DNA of 45,107 nucleotides from an uncultured Prochlorococcus sp. (GTDB lineage: Bacteria > Cyanobacteriota > Cyanobacteriia > PCC-6307 > Cyanobiaceae), in NCBI GenBank assembly GCA_902565305.1, contig CACFEJ010000010.1, forward strand, positions 1 to 45,107, given 5' to 3'. This document shows, piece after piece, positions 31,344 through 40,076 of the stretch. Position 1 is the first letter of the stretch; the number at the start of each line of letters is the position of its first letter. The position numbers were made by a program, and so were the translations under genes. The notes under the pieces are model-generated. The model saw only the letters and a list, made by a program, of their open reading frames with translations. It was not told where the DNA came from and did not search any database.

Positions 31344-32402
31344 ATGAAGCTTTTTAAGAGCTTACTCGTAGCTCCTGCAACTCTAGGCCTTTTAGCGCCT
31401 ATGGCTGCATCTGCTAACGAAGTTACAATCAATGATTTTAACGCTGCAGAAGAAATTGCAGTTACAAACAGCCGTGTAGACGGTCTAGAAGCTAGATTCA
31501 ATGATCTTGAAGCTGGTTCATTCTCCGAGACAACTACAGCATCTTTCGGTGTTGATTTTCTTGTTGGTGCTGTAGATGGAGCTTCATCTGAAGCTACAGC
31601 TTTCAGCTACCAAATGGGTATTGGTTTAGAAACTAGTTTTACTGGTGAAGATGCACTTAGCGCAACTATTGACATAGGTAATGGTGCTGGTGCTGCTGCA
31701 AGTTCTGACGGTTTGAACTTTGATTCAACTTCAGATGTTCTAACACTTGACGGTCTTACATATACATTCCCATTAGGTGGAGCAACAGTAATGGTTGGTG
31801 ATAACACTGACATCAGCGCTGTTTACACTGGAGCTTGTGCTTACAATGCATTCACTGACTACATGGGCAACTGTGGTACTGGAAATTCTGTTGGTGTAGG
31901 TGGTAATGGTGCTACTGCAGCAATGTCATACGCATTTGATAGCGGATTCTCACTAGCTGGTGGTGTCTCTTCCACTCCTACTTCACTTTTAACAGAACAA
32001 GGTACTGATACATACGGTGTTGAAGCTGCTTACACTGCAGATTCTTACGGAGTAGCAGTAGCATATTCTGATAACGAATCATCAACTTTCTGGGGTGTCA
32101 ATGGTATGTATGCTTTTGACTTCGCAACAATAAGTGCTGGTTATGAATCTGAAGATCCTGATAGTACTACTAAATCAGGTTTCTTTGTTGGTCTAAGTTT
32201 CCCTGAAGTTGGAGCTGGTTCTTTTGACATAGGTATGGGAACATCAGCTAACTACACAAGTTCTGAAACTGAGTACTACACCTACGAAGCTTCATACTCT
32301 TATCCAATAAATGATGGTATGACAATCACTCCAGGTGTATACATCAAAGAGGGTACAACTGATCAAACAGGTTTCGCAGTTAAAACATCATTTAGTTTCT
32401 AA
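31344..32402 (+). CDS. Porin without SLH domain, copy A
   Basis: 352 residues from ATG 31344, preceded by GTGTGAGGAA, the same leader seen before the porin at 34432. An upstream frame start at 31314 is rejected. After signal 'MKLFKSLLVAPATLGLLAPM' comes only a short coiled-coil ('NSRVDGLEARFNDLEAGSF'), then the barrel, ending in Phe ('FAVKTSFSF'). Compared with the porin at 16728, the SLH anchor is missing. From 31513 to past the terminator the DNA is identical to the second copy. Codon bias is strong (GCT, GGT, ACT), so expression is likely high. Probably a general or ferric-solute pore. Confidence 0.85.
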   Translation: MKLFKSLLVAPATLGLLAPMAASANEVTINDFNAAEEIAVTNSRVDGLEARFNDLEAGSFSETTTASFGVDFLVGAVDGASSEATAFSYQMGIGLETSFTGEDALSATIDIGNGAGAAASSDGLNFDSTSDVLTLDGLTYTFPLGGATVMVGDNTDISAVYTGACAYNAFTDYMGNCGTGNSVGVGGNGATAAMSYAFDSGFSLAGGVSSTPTSLLTEQGTDTYGVEAAYTADSYGVAVAYSDNESSTFWGVNGMYAFDFATISAGYESEDPDSTTKSGFFVGLSFPEVGAGSFDIGMGTSANYTSSETEYYTYEASYSYPINDGMTITPGVYIKEGTTDQTGFAVKTSFSF

Positions 32403-32480
32403 TTAAATTAATTTAATTATTAATTACAACTACACACTTAAAAAGACCTGCCGATAAGGTAGGTCTTTTTTTTCTTGAAA
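31513..32480 (+). repeat. 968-bp perfect direct repeat, copy A
   Basis: Identical to 34640-35607 (constant offset 3127 bp). It covers the porin barrel, the stop, the terminator and a few bases beyond. Sequence upstream and downstream of it is different in the two copies. Confidence 0.92.
32440..32470 (+). terminator. Terminator of porin copy A
   Basis: AAAAAGACCTGCC (32440-32452) pairs with GGTAGGTCTTTTT (32458-32470), with one G-T pair and a 5-base loop, followed by T's. Confidence 0.88.
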
Positions 32481-32540
32481 TTCAGTGAAAGTGAAAAAGA
32501 ATGTATCATTAATGAATGATATTTATTCTTTTGAATTAAA

Positions 32541-34355
32541 ATGAAAGAAAATTCATTAGAAGTTACAAAATATATTCAAATTGCAAGAAAAAACTATAAG
32601 GAAGGGAATATATATCAAGCAAACGAAATTTATAAGAAATTAATCAATCAAAAAATTCACACATATGAATTACTCATTTCATACGGACTATTTAATAAAG
32701 AAATTAATAATCTAAAAATTGCAAAAAACCTATTTATTCTATCTATAAAGAAATATCCCTCAAAAATTAATTCATATATATTACTAGCTGAAATTTTAAG
32801 AAAAGAGAACAATGTCAATGATGCTTTAAGAACATTACATGCAGCAAAAAAAGTAGAAAAACTCAATTCTGAGATTGATTACAATTTATCAATAGCATAC
32901 AAAACTATTAAATTATTTAAAGAAGCAATTTTTTCTATTGATTCTGCTATCAAGCAAAAGCCTGATAATCAAATTTATAAAATTTTGAAAGCTGATATAC
33001 TTATTGATTGTTTTCAGTATGAAAAGGCAAAAGAATTATTGCTTCACTTGAAATTAGAAAAAGATAGTCTCTTTTATTTTCAAAGGGAGATTTTAATCTC
33101 AAAGATATTAATTAATCAAAAAAAATATAAATTAGCTGAAGAAGTCCTTTTAGAACAAAGAAAATTGTTTAGTAATCAGAAAAATTTATATCTTTGTCTT
33201 AGCGATCTTTATTTTAAAAATAAAGAATTAGAAAAAGGAGTTTCAATATTGAAGGAGGGACTTAAAATTTTTCCAAAATTCATTCCCTTGAAGTTTAATT
33301 TAGGAATTATGTATAGAAATTTAGGCTTGATAGAATTATCTATCCAGACTCATATAGAAATTTTATTAGACGATCAATTTAATTCAAATAGTTTTTACGA
33401 GTTATCAACGATGTATGATTTCTCAAATCATAATGAACTCCTAGAAACTCTTCTAAATATTGAGATTGGGAATCTCTCTCAAAAGGAAAAAATATACTTT
33501 GGTTATTCAAAAGCTAATATCTATCATCAAAATAAAGAATATAAAAAAAGTTCTTACTTTCTGAAAATTGCAAACGAGGAAAAATTAATGATCCAAGCAT
33601 CTGATATTAAAAGAAAATTGAGTACTGGAGAATACTATAAAAATTTAAAAATAGGTAAGAATTTAAAAATAGCGGAAGCTAATAGTAATAGATATTTATT
33701 TATTGTTGGCATGCCAAGATGTGGAAGTACATTGCTTGAGAGCATATTAAGTCTTAACTCTGAAGTTAAAGATCTTGGAGAGGTTACTTTTTTAGAAGAA
33801 TCTCTTCAGAAAACTAATGATTTGCTTGAAGTTAGAAATCTATACGCAGAAAAAGTTAAGCTCATCAACTCGGGAAAGAAAATCTTTACAGATAAGAATT
33901 TGTTTAACTTTTTATATTGCCCCGTAATCTACAATTTGTTCCCAAATGCAAGAATCATTCACTGCATAAGAAATCCACTTGATAATATTCTCTCAATTTA
34001 TAGGACTAATTTTTTAAATCAAAGTTTTTCGAGCTCACTAAATGATATTGCTGAATTGTATTTATATCAGATGAAACTTATGCATGAATACAAAAGCAAA
34101 TTCGGATCAATGATATATAGTTACGATCATGATCAGGTAGTTCAAAATCCTGAAGAGACTATTAAAGATTTAATAAATTGGCTTGATTGGGAATGGAGTG
34201 ATAAATATGTTTCGCCTCAAAAAAGTAAAAGAAGTGTATTTACAGCAAGTAGTGCTCAAGTGAGAAAGAAAATTAACTCTCACTCTTCAGGCTATTGGAA
34301 AAATTATGAGGATTTACTCAAACCTATTAGTAACTTATTTCCCTCGTACAGTTAA
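32541..34355 (+). CDS. TPR-repeat sulfotransferase, second type
   Basis: 604 residues. The first 370 are TPR-like helices with more diverged repeats ('ARKNYKEGNIYQANEIYKKL', 'SVDSAIKQKPDNQIYKILKA'-like units). The sulfotransferase domain begins near residue 386 with the PAPS loop 'FIVGMPRCGSTLLESILSL' and continues 'IHCIRNPLDNILSIYRTNF' and 'SYDHDQVVQNPEE'. No signal peptide. It is enclosed between the two 968-bp porin repeats, so recombination between them would delete it. Acceptor unknown; surface polysaccharide or peptide sulfation are options. Confidence 0.85.
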   Translation: MKENSLEVTKYIQIARKNYKEGNIYQANEIYKKLINQKIHTYELLISYGLFNKEINNLKIAKNLFILSIKKYPSKINSYILLAEILRKENNVNDALRTLHAAKKVEKLNSEIDYNLSIAYKTIKLFKEAIFSIDSAIKQKPDNQIYKILKADILIDCFQYEKAKELLLHLKLEKDSLFYFQREILISKILINQKKYKLAEEVLLEQRKLFSNQKNLYLCLSDLYFKNKELEKGVSILKEGLKIFPKFIPLKFNLGIMYRNLGLIELSIQTHIEILLDDQFNSNSFYELSTMYDFSNHNELLETLLNIEIGNLSQKEKIYFGYSKANIYHQNKEYKKSSYFLKIANEEKLMIQASDIKRKLSTGEYYKNLKIGKNLKIAEANSNRYLFIVGMPRCGSTLLESILSLNSEVKDLGEVTFLEESLQKTNDLLEVRNLYAEKVKLINSGKKIFTDKNLFNFLYCPVIYNLFPNARIIHCIRNPLDNILSIYRTNFLNQSFSSSLNDIAELYLYQMKLMHEYKSKFGSMIYSYDHDQVVQNPEETIKDLINWLDWEWSDKYVSPQKSKRSVFTASSAQVRKKINSHSSGYWKNYEDLLKPISNLFPSYS

Positions 34356-34375
34356 ATAAATGGCTTAGTAGCTTT

Positions 34376-34395
34376 TGCAATTTATTTATATTGCA
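34376..34395 (+). promoter_or_regulatory. Inverted repeat in the promoter of porin copy B
   Basis: TGCAAT and ATTGCA are separated by 8 bp, about 37 bp before the porin start. It may be an operator. It differs from the Fur-like site of copy A, so the two porins are likely regulated differently. Confidence 0.3.
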
Positions 34396-34431
34396 TTAAT
34401 ATAAAAAAAATAATTCTGTGTGAGGAATTTT

Positions 34432-35529
34432 ATGAAGCTGTTTCAGCAATTGTTGGTAGCGCCAGCAGCTATTGGTCTTTTATCTCCATTATCTATCAGT
34501 GCTTCCGAAGTTAACCTTGATGCTATTTCTAATTATTCTGAAGATAATTTAGAGATTGATTCAAGTTCATTTAAACAAAAATCTCCTAATAATATCCTAC
34601 TTTCAGGTGGAGAAGGTTTAGTTGAGAGTGATGATTTTACTGGTTCATTCTCCGAGACAACTACAGCATCTTTCGGTGTTGATTTTCTTGTTGGTGCTGT
34701 AGATGGAGCTTCATCTGAAGCTACAGCTTTCAGCTACCAAATGGGTATTGGTTTAGAAACTAGTTTTACTGGTGAAGATGCACTTAGCGCAACTATTGAC
34801 ATAGGTAATGGTGCTGGTGCTGCTGCAAGTTCTGACGGTTTGAACTTTGATTCAACTTCAGATGTTCTAACACTTGACGGTCTTACATATACATTCCCAT
34901 TAGGTGGAGCAACAGTAATGGTTGGTGATAACACTGACATCAGCGCTGTTTACACTGGAGCTTGTGCTTACAATGCATTCACTGACTACATGGGCAACTG
35001 TGGTACTGGAAATTCTGTTGGTGTAGGTGGTAATGGTGCTACTGCAGCAATGTCATACGCATTTGATAGCGGATTCTCACTAGCTGGTGGTGTCTCTTCC
35101 ACTCCTACTTCACTTTTAACAGAACAAGGTACTGATACATACGGTGTTGAAGCTGCTTACACTGCAGATTCTTACGGAGTAGCAGTAGCATATTCTGATA
35201 ACGAATCATCAACTTTCTGGGGTGTCAATGGTATGTATGCTTTTGACTTCGCAACAATAAGTGCTGGTTATGAATCTGAAGATCCTGATAGTACTACTAA
35301 ATCAGGTTTCTTTGTTGGTCTAAGTTTCCCTGAAGTTGGAGCTGGTTCTTTTGACATAGGTATGGGAACATCAGCTAACTACACAAGTTCTGAAACTGAG
35401 TACTACACCTACGAAGCTTCATACTCTTATCCAATAAATGATGGTATGACAATCACTCCAGGTGTATACATCAAAGAGGGTACAACTGATCAAACAGGTT
35501 TCGCAGTTAAAACATCATTTAGTTTCTAA
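34432..35529 (+). CDS. Porin without SLH domain, copy B
   Basis: 365 residues from ATG 34432 after leader TGTGTGAGGAAT. The signal 'MKLFQQLLVAPAAIGLLSPL' resembles that of the pho porin. The following region keeps a scrap of SLH-side sequence ('LLSGGEGLVESDDF', compare 'LIAGGEGLMNG' at 16728) but no full SLH domain and no coiled-coil. The rest (from residue about 70) is identical at the DNA level to copy A. So the N-terminus is its own and the barrel has been homogenised or duplicated. High codon bias. Confidence 0.85.
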   Translation: MKLFQQLLVAPAAIGLLSPLSISASEVNLDAISNYSEDNLEIDSSSFKQKSPNNILLSGGEGLVESDDFTGSFSETTTASFGVDFLVGAVDGASSEATAFSYQMGIGLETSFTGEDALSATIDIGNGAGAAASSDGLNFDSTSDVLTLDGLTYTFPLGGATVMVGDNTDISAVYTGACAYNAFTDYMGNCGTGNSVGVGGNGATAAMSYAFDSGFSLAGGVSSTPTSLLTEQGTDTYGVEAAYTADSYGVAVAYSDNESSTFWGVNGMYAFDFATISAGYESEDPDSTTKSGFFVGLSFPEVGAGSFDIGMGTSANYTSSETEYYTYEASYSYPINDGMTITPGVYIKEGTTDQTGFAVKTSFSF

Positions 35530-35607
35530 TTAAATTAATTTAATTATTAATTACAACTACACACTTAAAAAGACCTGCCGATAAGGTAGGTCTTTTTTTT
35601 CTTGAAA
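34640..35607 (+). repeat. 968-bp perfect direct repeat, copy B
   Basis: Identical to 31513-32480. It begins inside codon sequence 'TGSFSETTT' and ends 20-odd bases after the terminator hairpin. Confidence 0.92.
35567..35597 (+). terminator. Terminator of porin copy B
   Basis: Same hairpin as 32440-32470, within the duplicated segment. Confidence 0.88.
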
Positions 35608-35701
35608 AATTTTTATAGTAATGAAAACTTTTATTATTCTTTATTAAGTGAAATATGACAAACTTTGTTTTGATAAAATTAAACGAATAAATTTTTTATA
35701 A

Positions 35702-35830
35702 ATGACCCCGATATTTAAATGTTTGATTTGCAGAAAAGATATTGAGAGATCAACAAAGACTTTTTGGAGTAAAAAAGGTCATTTATTATGTTCTACATGC
35801 TTGGATAATATTGATAAAAAGAAACTTTAA
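35702..35830 (+). CDS. 42-residue protein with two CxxC motifs
   Basis: ATG 35702 to TAA 35828-35830. 'MTPIFKCLICRKDIERSTKT' and 'HLLCSTCLDNIDKKKL' hold CxxC pairs 25 residues apart, the arrangement of a minimal zinc ribbon. Short and basic, it may bind nucleic acid or another protein. It has its own upstream gap after the porin terminator. No family recognised. Confidence 0.5.
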   Translation: MTPIFKCLICRKDIERSTKTFWSKKGHLLCSTCLDNIDKKKL

Positions 35831-35859
35831 ATTATCATCCTAGAACAATCCTATTAAAA

Positions 35860-35914
35860 AGACTTATAAAGCAACCTTATAAGTCTCTAACCTAATAATA
35901 AGTGGATTATTATT
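35860..35914. ncRNA. Tandem hairpins in a gene-free interval (candidate small RNA)
   Basis: AGACTTATAA/TTATAAGTCT (35860-35886, 7-base loop) is followed by AATAATAA/TTATTATT (35894-35914, 5-base loop). Both are perfect stems. Neither has a clean U-tract, so simple termination of the 35702 gene is possible but not obvious. Confidence 0.3.
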
Positions 35915-36018
35915 ATATCAAAAACCAATTGTGATAAGTTTTAAGTAATTTTTTAAAAATTATCCAAGAATTCTTTGACTTTTGATTATATTTTTGAAAA
36001 ATCTAAAATTCTTAAAAA

Positions 36019-36082
36019 AAATATCCTCAAGTAATTTTAATTAATGCAAAGAGCCTTAATTTATATTAACTCGAGGATGTTT
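36019..36082. ncRNA. Long imperfect hairpin next to hli (candidate structured RNA)
   Basis: The arm 36019-36044 and the arm 36056-36082 pair over about 25 bp, around loop TGCAAAGAGCC. They contain ATCCTC against GAGGAT and several G-U or single mismatches. Compensating wobble pairs are typical of RNA structures. It lies 72 bp beyond the stop of the minus-strand hli gene. Confidence 0.35.
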
Positions 36083-36153
36083 TAATTAGTGATTTTAAAT
36101 TACAGCAACGATTAGATGCTAATAAATTATATTTAAATTCTGTAAGATAGAAT

Positions 36154-36261
36154 TTAAAACCAACCTGGGATAATTTGTCCAGTAGTTACATATGCGCCTA
36201 CTGCTGCAACAAAACCTAACATTGCTGCCCAACCATTAAAACGTTCTGCTTCAGGAGTCAT
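36154..36261 (-). CDS. High-light-inducible protein (Hli/SCP, 35 residues)
   Basis: The product starts 'MTPEAERFNGWAAMLGFVAA' and ends 'TTGQIIPGWF'. The chlorophyll-binding pattern E-x-x-N-G-x-x-A-M is present in one membrane helix, as in the single-helix Hli/SCP relatives of LHC proteins. They bind chlorophyll and protect photosystem assembly under light or nutrient stress. This is among the shortest forms, common in high-light Prochlorococcus and in cyanophages. ATG 36261, stop 36154-36156. Confidence 0.9.
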   Translation of the reverse strand: MTPEAERFNGWAAMLGFVAAVGAYVTTGQIIPGWF

Positions 36262-36707
36262 GATAAAATTTAATAATGTATGTAAATGATTGTAACAGAA
36301 AATATGAAGCTTTGTAAAGTAAATTTTAGTTATTTGGCAAGATTAAATTATTTAGCAGGAATTATGCTTTTTTTGCTCAGAATTGATACAGAAATGTGTT
36401 TATGTAATAGTGTTTTTTATCCCGTAAGCGTTGAAATAATAAATTTCTAGAAGTTCATAATAAATTAATTGAAGTTCTAAATAAATTTAGATAGTTCTTT
36501 CCGCAACTTGATGAGATTTAAAAATTATTTTGTGTTTTGAGGTTCATATTGTTAATTCAAGATTTATCTAACCACGAATTAGCCATAAATTAAACTAAAA
36601 AACATTTATTAATTAAAAGCTTCATGATTAGGAATATAAGTAATGTAAATATAAAATTTGGATCTATTACTTTTCACTTTAATAATGATTGAACTCAATA
36701 AAAAATG
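36262..36707. other. Gene-free interval upstream of hli
   Basis: 446 bp of AT-rich sequence between divergent hli and tRNA-Lys. A 28-codon frame at 36364 ('MLFLLRIDTEMCLC') is too short and featureless to call. The hli promoter must be here, but no clear box stands out. Confidence 0.5.
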
Positions 36708-36780
36708 TGGGTCGCCTGAGATTCGAACTCAGGACCAGCCGGTTAAAAGCCGGATGCTCTACCGCTGAGCTAGCGACCCA
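36708..36780 (-). tRNA. tRNA-Lys (anticodon UUU)
   Basis: 73 nt on the minus strand. The acceptor stem is TGGGTCG with CGACCCA, the anticodon loop CTTTTAA carries TTT, and the T-arm holds GAGTTCGAATCTC. No CCA is encoded. No partial copies were seen nearby, so this tRNA does not appear occupied by an element. Confidence 0.97.
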
Positions 36781-36956
36781 TTTTGTTAAATTGAGTACAT
36801 ATGAAATTATCCCTTTTTAAGGTAAAAAAAACAACTTTTTATCTCAAGTTGAACAATAGAAAAACAATTCTTAACTTATGAAATAAAAAATTAAAATTTC
36901 ACTCTAAATTTACAGTTAAAAGTTAAAATAATTAAATCATTAACAGAATTTCAAAA

Positions 36957-37073
36957 ATGCTCAGAACAATCGTAGTTTTTGCTCCCATCATCGCTGCTTT
37001 AGCTTGGGTGGTCTTCAATATACAAAAACCAGCTAGAGAACAATTCAATAGGGACTTTTTGGGCAAGGATTAA
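36957..37073 (+). CDS. psbY: PsbY, small photosystem II subunit
   Basis: 38 residues: '[20 protein letters not shown]' is one thylakoid-membrane helix, followed by '[14 protein letters not shown]', as in PsbY (hydrophobic helix, then N-I-x-K-P-A). PsbY sits at the edge of photosystem II near cytochrome b559. ATG 36957, stop 37071-37073, 6 bp before the trmFO start, so both may be on one transcript. Confidence 0.85.
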   Translation: MLRTIVVFAPIIAALAWVVFNIQKPAREQFNRDFLGKD

Positions 37074-37079
37074 TCCAAT

Positions 37080-38492
37080 TTGATTAATAAAGACGTTATA
37101 GTTATAGGAGCTGGTCTTGCAGGATCTGAAGCTGCTTGGCAAATTGCAAATTCTGGCATACCGGTTAAATTAATTGAAATGAGACCTATCAAATCAACTC
37201 CAGCTCACCATACTGGTGAATTTGGAGAATTGGTTTGTAGTAATAGTTTTGGATCTTTAAGTCCCGATAGAGCTGCTGGTTTATTGCAAAAAGAACTTAG
37301 GATTTTTAAATCATTGATAGTTCAAACAGCTGATAAATTTGCTGTTCCAGCTGGAGGTGCTTTAGCGGTTGACAGATCTAAATTTAGTATTGCTTTAACT
37401 GAAGCTTTATCTAATCACCCTTTAATTGAAATTAAGAGATTTGAACAATTGGATCTCCCAAGCAAAGATAATATAACGATCCTCGCAACTGGTCCATTAA
37501 CTTCCGATGAGCTGTCCTACAAAATTCAAGCTTTTACAGGTATAGATGAATGTCATTTTTTTGATGCAGCTAGTCCAATAATTTATGGAGATACTATTGA
37601 TCAAGAGATTGTATTTAAAGCTAGTAGATACGATAAAGGAGATCCGGCATATCTTAATTGCCCCATGCATAAAAATGAATATATCCATTTCAGAAATGAA
37701 TTAATAGAAGGAGAACAAGCTGATTTAAAAAACTTTGATAAAGAATCAGCTAATTTCTTTGAAGCTTGCTTACCAATTGAAGAAATTGCTAGAAGAGGAG
37801 TTGATACAATGAGATACGGACCCTTGAAATCTATCGGATTGTGGAATCCAAAATGGGGAGATTTATTTGATAGGGAAAATAGATTAAAAAAACGTCCTCA
37901 TGCAGTTGTCCAATTAAGGAAAGAAGATTTAGAAGGGAAATTACTAAATATGGTAGGTTTTCAAACTAATCTCAAATGGTCAGAGCAAAAAAGAATATTT
38001 AGGATGATTCCTGGTTTAGAAAAAGCAGAGTTTGTACGTTTTGGAGTAATGCATAGAAATACTTTTTTAGAATCTCCAAAATTACTTTTACCGACATTGC
38101 AATTTATGAAAAGAAAAAATCTTTTTGCAGCGGGTCAAATAACGGGGACAGAAGGTTATGCCGCAGCAGCTGCAGGTGGGTTGCTTGCAGGAATAAATGC
38201 ATCTTTTTTAGCCCAGGGTAAGGAACCAGTAAGTTTTCCTGGGGAATCAATGATTGGTTCTCTAATGAATTTCATTAGTAACAAAAATCAAATATTGTCT
38301 AATCAGAAAAAAAATAAATTCCAACCTATGCCTGCTTCATTTGGTTTGGTTCCAGAACTAACTAAAAGAATAAAAGATAAAAGATTAAGGTACAAAGCCT
38401 ATCAAGAAAGATCTGCAGAAGCATTGAATGACTTTAAAAATAAATTAGATTCTTATTTTGATAAAGACCAATTACTTAGCAAAATTTACTAA
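37080..38492 (+). CDS. trmFO: TrmFO, folate-dependent tRNA (uracil-54) methyltransferase
   Basis: 470 residues from TTG 37080. FAD-binding '[20 protein letters not shown]' at the N-terminus, then the TrmFO-specific '[19 protein letters not shown]', '[16 protein letters not shown]', '[11 protein letters not shown]' and '[18 protein letters not shown]'. It makes ribothymidine at position 54 of tRNAs with methylenetetrahydrofolate and FADH2 in the cytoplasm. Length is typical. It lies between psbY and crtH on the same strand (24 bp to crtH). Confidence 0.95.
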   Translation: MINKDVIVIGAGLAGSEAAWQIANSGIPVKLIEMRPIKSTPAHHTGEFGELVCSNSFGSLSPDRAAGLLQKELRIFKSLIVQTADKFAVPAGGALAVDRSKFSIALTEALSNHPLIEIKRFEQLDLPSKDNITILATGPLTSDELSYKIQAFTGIDECHFFDAASPIIYGDTIDQEIVFKASRYDKGDPAYLNCPMHKNEYIHFRNELIEGEQADLKNFDKESANFFEACLPIEEIARRGVDTMRYGPLKSIGLWNPKWGDLFDRENRLKKRPHAVVQLRKEDLEGKLLNMVGFQTNLKWSEQKRIFRMIPGLEKAEFVRFGVMHRNTFLESPKLLLPTLQFMKRKNLFAAGQITGTEGYAAAAAGGLLAGINASFLAQGKEPVSFPGESMIGSLMNFISNKNQILSNQKKNKFQPMPASFGLVPELTKRIKDKRLRYKAYQERSAEALNDFKNKLDSYFDKDQLLSKIY

Positions 38493-38516
38493 GATTAATT
38501 ATCAAAGATCCAAAAA

Positions 38517-40061
38517 ATGGAATTAAATAAGGAAAATTTTGATGCAATTATTATTGGCTCAGGAATAGGAGGGTTAGTAACTGCTTCACAATTGGCTGCG
38601 AAAGGAGCTCAAGTATTAGTTCTTGAAAAATATATTATTCCAGGCGGGAGTGGTGGCTCTTTTAAGAGAAAAGGCTATACCTTTGATGTAGGGGCTTCAA
38701 TGATTTTTGGATTTGGAGAGAAAGGTTATACCAATTTATTAACTCGTGCTTTGAATGATGTAAATGAAAAATGCGAAACTATTCCCGATCCTGTTCAACT
38801 GGAATATCACTTACCACATAATTTTAATATTTCTGTAGATAAAAATTATGAGCAATTTATAAGCAAATTATCAGCTTCTTTCCCTAAGGAAAAAAAAGGT
38901 ATCAAGAAATTCTATGGTACTTGTGCAAGTGTATTTAAATGTTTAGATTCAATGCCTCTTTTATCAATAGAGGATCCTAGTTATCTTTTTAAAGTTTTCT
39001 TTAAATCTCCATTATCCTGTTTAGGCTTAGCTAGATGGTTGCCAGCAAATGCAGGAGATGTTGCGAGAAAGTTTATAAAAGATCCTGAACTTTTAAAATT
39101 TATAGATATCGAATGTTTTTGTTGGTCTGTAATGCCAGCTCTTAAAACTCCTATGATTAATGCGGGAATGGTATTTACAGATAGGCATGCTGGAGGGATA
39201 AATTATCCAAAAGGGGGAGTTGGAACGATAGCTGAGAAGTTTGTTTCTGGTATTGAAAAATTAGGAGGAAAAGTTAGATATAAAGCCAATGTTACTGAAA
39301 TCCTTTTAAAGGATGAGAAAGCGGTAGGAGTTAAGCTCTCAAATGGGGAAGAGATATATTCAAATATTATTGTATCCAACTCCACTAGATGGGATACATT
39401 TGGATTAAAAGATAACACTAAAGGATTAATTTCTAGTAAAAACGTGCCAAAAAGTGAATATAAGTGGTCAGAGACATATAAACCCTCACCTTCTTTTGTT
39501 TCGATTCACCTTGGAGTAGAAAAAAATCTAATATCCGATAATTTTAATTGTCATCATATAATCGTTGAAAATTGGGATGAATTAGAAAGTGAAAAGGGAG
39601 TTATTTTTGTTTCTATACCTACTTTGCTCGATTCGTCTTTAGCTCCAGAAGGAAAACATATCGTGCATGCATTTACTCCTTCATCGATGAATGAATGGCA
39701 AGGCCTATCAAGGAAAGAATATTTGCAAAAGAAAGAAAAATATTTTTCATTTATTGTTGAAAAAATATCAACTATTCTTCCTAATATTGAACAAAATATT
39801 GATCATAAAGAAATTGGTACTCCCAAAACTCATAAAAAGTTTCTTGGAAGATATGAAGGTAGTTATGGGCCAATTCCCAGTAAAAAGTTGCTAGGACTTT
39901 TGCCAATGCCTTTCAATACTACAAAAATTCAAAACCTTTATTGTGTCGGGGATTCATGTTTCCCTGGCCAAGGGCTAAATGCAGTTGCTTTTAGTGGATA
40001 TGCATGCGCTCACAAAATAGGTGCAAAGTTAAACATAAACAGTTTTAAATTGCCCGACTAA
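38517..40061 (+). CDS. crtH: CrtH, carotenoid (prolycopene) isomerase
   Basis: 514 residues. Dinucleotide-binding 'DAIIIGSGIGGLVTASQLAA' (9-28), then 'LEKYIIPGGSGGSFKRKGYT', 'FDVGASMIFGFG' and the C-terminal FAD contact 'LYCVGDSCFPGQGLNAVAFS', all typical of CRTISO/CrtH in the phytoene-desaturase superfamily. It converts poly-cis lycopene precursors to all-trans forms in pigment synthesis at the membrane. A CrtI- or CruI-like desaturase is the alternative, but the length and the 'GGSGGSF' block fit CrtH best. Followed 15 bp later by a membrane protein gene. Confidence 0.88.
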   Translation: MELNKENFDAIIIGSGIGGLVTASQLAAKGAQVLVLEKYIIPGGSGGSFKRKGYTFDVGASMIFGFGEKGYTNLLTRALNDVNEKCETIPDPVQLEYHLPHNFNISVDKNYEQFISKLSASFPKEKKGIKKFYGTCASVFKCLDSMPLLSIEDPSYLFKVFFKSPLSCLGLARWLPANAGDVARKFIKDPELLKFIDIECFCWSVMPALKTPMINAGMVFTDRHAGGINYPKGGVGTIAEKFVSGIEKLGGKVRYKANVTEILLKDEKAVGVKLSNGEEIYSNIIVSNSTRWDTFGLKDNTKGLISSKNVPKSEYKWSETYKPSPSFVSIHLGVEKNLISDNFNCHHIIVENWDELESEKGVIFVSIPTLLDSSLAPEGKHIVHAFTPSSMNEWQGLSRKEYLQKKEKYFSFIVEKISTILPNIEQNIDHKEIGTPKTHKKFLGRYEGSYGPIPSKKLLGLLPMPFNTTKIQNLYCVGDSCFPGQGLNAVAFSGYACAHKIGAKLNINSFKLPD

Positions 40062-40076
40062 AAGGATAATTCTGGA

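Noticed and set aside
31607-31813. Minus-strand frame repeated exactly at 34734-34940
   Set aside because: Both are reverse shadows of the identical porin barrels; repetition comes from the 968-bp duplication.
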